A stretch of 64,000 nucleotides of DNA from Sitta carolinensis (lineage: Eukaryota > Chordata > Aves > Passeriformes > Sittidae): contig CM063290.1 of the NCBI GenBank assembly GCA_032173965.1, positions 6,027,501 through 6,091,500 on the forward strand, given 5' to 3'. The notes under the pieces are model-generated. The model did not search any database and was not told the DNA's origin. It saw only the letters and a program-made list of their open reading frames with translations. This document shows positions 59,598-64,000 of the stretch, piece after piece (position 1 is the stretch's first letter; each line of letters starts with the position of its first letter). The translations under genes and the position numbers were made by a program.

Positions 59598-60378
59598 TGT
59601 GCACAATCATCTGTAAATGAATGGTCATTTGACACCCAGTAAATGAAACAATCACATCCAGCTACATGACTTGCAGGCAGTTGGTCAGGCCTCCAAATAA
59701 AACACTCAGGTCCACACCTATTTTACTGCTGATGGCAAATAAAGCTACAGCGTGGTGATACAGAACTGTAGTGGTCTGTGGTATGGAGCTTTCTAAGACC
59801 TGGCCTGAGGAAATCCATTTTCAGTTCTCTGCTTGTTGAGCTGGATGGACATTTCACAGGGAATAATATACTTGATTAATTTAGGGCCATCCCTAGTTTA
59901 CAGAATTCCTTTGTGCTGACTTCTTTGGCCACTTTGTTCATTATTTGAAGTTACAGAACAGATGGTTTGTTCACATATATTTCTGCATAATGACTGCCCA
60001 TAAACGCTCTGTCCTGGATAGTGCTTTGAATACTTGCTATGCGGGCTCTGTGACTGGATTTTTAACTCACTTAGCCATTCCCAACTCACTTTTTTTTTCA
60101 TTTCAAATTATGAAATATTTTCCCAAACCATACAGGATCTTCAAAAAAGTGAGGGGAAGTATCTGGTTTAAAAGAAAATTTCTTAAAGATATGTGCAACT
60201 TTCAATTTTTGAGTAGTCTACCTTGAGCTATGAAAATTCAAATATTCATATAGAGATATTAAGCACTTGATGGGAATGAAACCTGCATATGAAGGGATTA
60301 ATGAAAATATATGCTAAGCAAAATAAGACTCAACGAAACATTTAGAAAAAGCAAATAAATTGAATAAAAGGTACTCAC

Positions 60379-60481
60379 AAAGCCGCCAAAAGCTGACACA
60401 GATTTTACTGTTGTTCTCAGGATTGATTCAGAGCTGGTCCAACAGATTGCCAGGCTTTTAACTGGAACAACTGCAGCTCTC
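60379..60481 (-). other. Candidate minus-strand exon (103 nt), overlapping a plus-strand candidate
   Basis: On the minus strand, CCCCATCATCATCATCTAG forms an acceptor and GGCTTT|GTGAGTACC a donor with an ideal intronic part. One frame is open: one base to complete a codon, then 34 codons (RAAVVPVKSLAICWTSSES and SVSAFGGF), ending in phase 0. It is not recognised. It overlaps the plus-strand candidate at 60421-60531, and at most one of the two is likely to be real. Confidence 0.2.
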
Positions 60482-60531
60482 CTAGATGATGATGATGGGG
60501 CCATCAAATGGATGTCATCTGTTTAAACCAG
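60421..60531 (+). other. Candidate plus-strand exon (111 nt)
   Basis: A CTGAC branch-point match with its A at 60396 lies 25 nt upstream of the exon start, followed by TTTTACTGTTGTTCTCAG. The donor is ACCAG|GTAAGG (GT at 60532), 8 of 9 consensus positions. The frame that is open through the segment reads IDSELVQQIARLLTGTTAA and ends in KWMSSV followed by TAA, only 5 bases before the donor. If coding, it would carry the stop codon in a penultimate exon. Otherwise it is a non-coding exon or pseudoexon. The frame also stays open upstream of the acceptor to 60368. No family is recognised. Confidence 0.35.
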
Positions 60532-63251
60532 GTAAGGATTTGGGCAAATTAGCTGCTGTTGAACCAGATATAATATTGGTGTAAAAAGCCCCTAGCAAGT
60601 ACGACTCCTCAATAAGTCCCTGTAAGAGCAAACAACAGTGATCCAATCCTTTTACTGCTAATGATGTGTTTATAGATATTTACCTCTGCAGCAGTTTCAG
60701 CAGCTGTATCTCGAATTGCCATTAATGCCTTTCCTCACTGATTAATAGAGTGCAGCTATTGAGATGTAGGATTTCCACTCGTTTTTATCCCAGTGTAACA
60801 TTGCCATCTACAGGAAGCTCTCCCTTCCTTGGACCCTAATTTTACAGTCACGGAATAGGAATCACTGAAGATGAAAATGTAAGTGTCCAAAATTAGCCCT
60901 GTTTGATCAGCCTGACAAACTGCTATTTTAAAAATTAGCCAGTAATAGTATGGCTCACCAACAAAAGCAGTATATTAGCCTACTATTTGGAAAGTTATTA
61001 AGCTGAAGGATTGGCATTAATCTAGTTGAATAATACATTAGGACAGAACGAAACACTTATTAAGGACAAGAGGCTTCTGATTTAGTTACTCATCATTAGT
61101 TGATATGTAAGGTTCTCATACTGCCATACAAACATTTTATAATTTGCTGTTATACAGATGATTCAGAGAAGTCTTTCTCAGCATCTGTCTTTCTTCTCTT
61201 TGTTAAAGGATTTATGCAACACAAATAATTTTTCACCATGCTAGACACTGGATATCCCTTCACAAGTACTAAATATACTGCCCAGAGAAACAAAAAGGCA
61301 CATACGCAAGAGCTTAATTTTAGATACCTGCTTAATTTTAATCTCTGTCTTAAAGACAATATTTGTGACTTTCAATGTGGCATCAATTCATTTAGAGATA
61401 TCAGTCCTCTAGAGCAAACTCTAAAGACAGTGTCACAACTAAAAGCATCCTTGTAATAAAAGAAAATGTGTTCAGGACTAAAATGCTGTGTCAGCTGAAC
61501 TAGTACCCCAAGAAACACCACAAGCCAGATGATATTTTATGTAGAAGCACTGAATTAGGGCTGACTCACTGAAATCTCTTGGTGAGACAGGGAAGAAAAC
61601 CAGAATTAATTCATGTTCAGTAAGTAGTGGGGAAAAGCTGGGGAGGTCATAGGAGGAAACCTGAATGAAATAATCTGATTGAAAGTGTGATCTTTGATAT
61701 CAGAAAAATTAGTTATTGACTTTAATTCAGGGAAGACAGAATGCTGCAAGACATTTTCATTTTTGAGAATCGAAGAAAGAAGTTAATCAGAGACAAAAAG
61801 AACCAGCAGCAATAAAACATCTCAAATCTGAGATGGAGACTTTCATGTATGTAGATGAGTCAAAGACTTGGACATTAGTGCACTGGGGTGGCTTTCTACT
61901 TGGAAACCACTAGATTAGAATGAGAATTAGATTAGAATTAGAATTCATTAATTTACCTAGGAAAAAACCTGACAGCCAGTTGAAAAAACCTCAAACAACC
62001 AACAAACAAATCACACTGACCCAAGACGAAATTTTTTTTTCATTTCTCAATTCACTAGCCAAACTAGAAATTCAATTACATTCACAGCTCTACCTAGACA
62101 CTCTTAATCCAGGAGACACATTTCTGGAGCAGAAGAGGGAAGAAGGGGTAATTTTTCTACATGCTGAGTCACATTCTGGTTTCAGGTTTCTCTTCTGGCA
62201 ACTTCACACTCGCCTAGTTGAGATAAACTGATGACAGACAGAAAAAGCTGATTTATTGCTATTTCAAAGCTGTCAGTCTTCCATGCTTGAGGAAGATTGT
62301 AAGGCTGTTTTCAGGGAGTGTCAGCAGTAGGATATTAGGATCATTAAGGGGGTTGGCTGAGCTGAAGTTGGTTGCTACCTGAAGGCAGCAGTGGAGCTGT
62401 GAGCAGACAGCCTTTGCACCGCTGCCGTTGAGGACACAGATTTATATGTTAACCTGCCACTTAGCTTGTTCCAGCTGCCTCTGTGCTCTTGCAAGCAGCT
62501 GATACAACACTTCAGGTTTCAGAGAAAGGCAGCAGAAACTCTTTATCTCTGCCATGGCCAGGAATTGACAGACATTTGCAGAGTGTCCCCAGAGTGTGGA
62601 GCCCTGGGAGCTCCAGCAGGGACGAGAATTGTCACTGCAGCTGTTGTGACCAAGAGATGCCAGGAACCACCTGGCTGCTGACACAGAGAGTAGCCAGTGA
62701 ATCCCTGGACAAGATTCCTTAGACAGCCATGGTAGTCACCCAGGGCCTGATATCTTGAGACTGTGGGGGTGACAGTGTTCTTCTCCCTTGGTGAGGCTCT
62801 GCTCTTACTAAATTGAAAATTAATTAAAGTAATAATAAAATTGAAAATGGTCTTTGAGTATTTTCAGGATCATTTTATTGTCCTGCACAACATATCAATC
62901 CGTACTGCTAGAAATGTTGATAGAACACAAAATTTCATTTCAGGATTAGTTTTGATTAAAATATTTATAATTTACATGCTTCTTAAGAATCACCAGTTGC
63001 CTAAAAATTATTTGTGTGTGAACTTCCATGTCAGACTACATTTATTGCACCTGATATATCTCATAATTTTGAAATTATTTGCAGAAAAAAAATAATTTGT
63101 GGTCTTTAGAAATTTTTCCAATTTTTAAAATAATTCTGTTAAAAGACTGTACATCCACACATTCTAGAAACCAAAATGCTTCACAGAAGTTATGGCAGTT
63201 ATAAAATCAATGATTATAATACAGAAGGGAAGGGAGGAAAATTAAAGTTAT
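60532..63251. other. Non-coding stretch with a regulatory-looking segment at 60640-60800
   Basis: Frames are at most 103 codons. From 60640 to 60800 there are several homeodomain-type cores (GCTAATGATG, CCATTAATGCC, CTGATTAATAG) and a CAGCAGCTGTA E-box. A short GATTAGAAT-type repeat occurs at 61913-61945. No transposable element is recognised. Confidence 0.5.
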
Positions 63252-63272
63252 AAAAAAAAAAAAAAAAAAAAA
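63252..63272. repeat. Poly-A run of 21
   Basis: Twenty-one consecutive A follow TTAAAGTTAT and precede GAGCAAG. No SINE or retrocopy body can be recognised on its left side, which is AT-rich unique sequence. Confidence 0.95.
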
Positions 63273-63887
63273 GAGCAAGAAAGCTATTTACACCTTCAGT
63301 TCCCAAAGGAAGCTCAGGCGGTGGAAACGCAGCCAGAGGTCACAGGCAGGGTGGCACTGGAGTGCTGAGGGTGCCCCTGGGCAGTGGCAGGGCTGTGAGC
63401 TTGGGGAGGGGTTTCTGGCATGAGAGATGAGGGGGAGAGGCAGCATTTCAGGGCTTGGGCAGAGCACACACCTGAGCAGGGGGTCACTGACTGGCAGGGA
63501 GGCAAGGCTGGCACCCCCGAGTAGGAGGAATGGGGCTGATCCTTGCACACATCACAGCTCAACCCAGCACGGAAAGGGTGCAAATTTTTACCCAAATCGT
63601 GGCCTGCAGAGACTGACTGCCACGATTTAGTGCAGAGTGGATCTCATAAAGCCCAAGGAGCTCGCACAGATCTGGTGAGTTAGAGGCAGCGAGATGTCCT
63701 TGCCAATCTGCTGCTGCCTCTGCCCTGATCCCAATTCAACTGCTTGTAAGTCACGACAGGGAAGCAGAATAATGGGTTTGTGGCCACTGTAACCTTGGGC
63801 AGTTAGGCTGGGATAAGGGGAAATTACTGCAGTCAGGGCTGTAATAAATGCCTGTTCTTGAATAGGCGATGAATAACTCTGCGTTAG
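63273..63887. other. GC-richer patch, unclassified
   Basis: Roughly 63290-63740 is G-rich on the plus strand and carries more CpG than most of the window. Frames of 67 to 93 codons on both strands have no domains. A donor-like CTG|GTGAGT lies at about 63675 with a moderate acceptor (CGTGGCCTGCAG) about 65 nt upstream. I do not recognise the patch. Confidence 0.4.
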
Positions 63888-63916
63888 AATTGTAAAATAT
63901 ATTATATTTTACAATT
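63888..63916. repeat. Perfect 14-bp AT-rich inverted repeat
   Basis: AATTGTAAAATATA (63888-63901) and TATATTTTACAATT (63903-63916) are exact reverse complements separated by one T. A related TTTATATTTTACATAAAATAT follows. The arrangement is cruciform-prone. There is no GC stem and no T tail to suggest an RNA terminator. Confidence 0.9.
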
Positions 63917-64000
63917 TATATTTTACATAAAATATGAACTTCTACTGGACCTGTGGGAAAAACTTGCAGAAGCTTAGTTGGTATTCACACTGCTAATCCC

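Larger units (their letters stand above)
55181..60378. other. AT-rich non-coding stretch
   Basis: Frames are at most about 93 codons. A G14 run (56863-56876), a 22-bp duplication (59559-59597) and an 11-bp-stem hairpin (57705-57738) are listed separately. A GC-richer, CA-rich patch at 57610-57840 is of unknown origin. No transposable element is recognised. Confidence 0.55.

Noticed and set aside
63252..63272. A21 run as the tail of a processed pseudogene
   Set aside because: The sequence to its left is AT-rich with no readable coding remnant, polyadenylation-signal arrangement or identifiable source gene. Target-site duplications were not found by eye.
1..64000. CRISPR arrays, operons, insertion sequences, rRNA or tRNA genes, viral genomes
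   Set aside because: No regularly spaced repeats, no dense same-strand ORFs, no tRNA cloverleaf or rRNA landmarks were seen. All signs are of vertebrate non-coding DNA.

Overview
This 64 kb window looks like non-coding DNA from a bird nuclear genome, either intergenic or deep inside a long intron. Three things point to a bird. First, the only interspersed repeats I recognise with confidence are CR1 LINE 3' ends of the avian type, whose shared landmarks are GAAGCTGTGG, GAGCAACCTGG and a 3' end resembling CCATTCCATGA. Second, I see no Alu, L1, B1 or other mammalian repeats. Third, recognisable repeats are sparse, a few percent at most. The sequence is mostly AT-rich and CpG-poor, with short GC-rich patches and many homopolymer runs. 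There are no bacterial or viral gene arrangements, and no complete protein-coding gene can be supported.

Layout. 1-15 kb: AT-rich sequence with a GC-rich patch at 5.1-5.6 kb, two possible old CR1 scraps (about 1.04 and 6.27 kb) and a perfectly self-complementary AT repeat at 11.58 kb. 15-31 kb: a 180-bp CR1 tail (15.06 kb), a TA microsatellite (17.5 kb), a GC-rich patch (20.2 kb), a CpG-dense mini-island with a 30/33-bp tandem repeat (21.81-21.97 kb), two regulatory-looking blocks (22.1 and 24.0 kb) and a G-quadruplex motif (26.06 kb). 31-41.4 kb: three further CR1 copies (31.3, 35.2 and 40.7 kb). The last is about 690 bp long and keeps a decayed C-terminal piece of the CR1 reverse-transcriptase ORF. 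A recursive-splice-like site with a matching downstream donor lies at 37.98-38.15 kb. 44-64 kb: this part holds most of the exon-like signals. Three short plus-strand candidates lie at 44.59, 46.62 and 49.46 kb. Minus-strand candidates lie at 52.59 and 55.01 kb. At 60.38-60.53 kb there is a segment with usable splice signals on both strands.

How it fits together. The plus-strand recursive-splice motif and the three plus-strand exon-like segments downstream would fit a long gene or lncRNA running left to right. Joined in silico, those three segments give two alternative short reading frames. The minus-strand candidate at 52.59 kb has the longest well-delimited open frame (136 nt), but its phase does not join to the other minus-strand candidates. 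Pseudoexons with good splice consensus are common in vertebrate introns. All exon calls are therefore hypotheses that need RNA-seq or cross-species alignment, and none was matched to a named gene.
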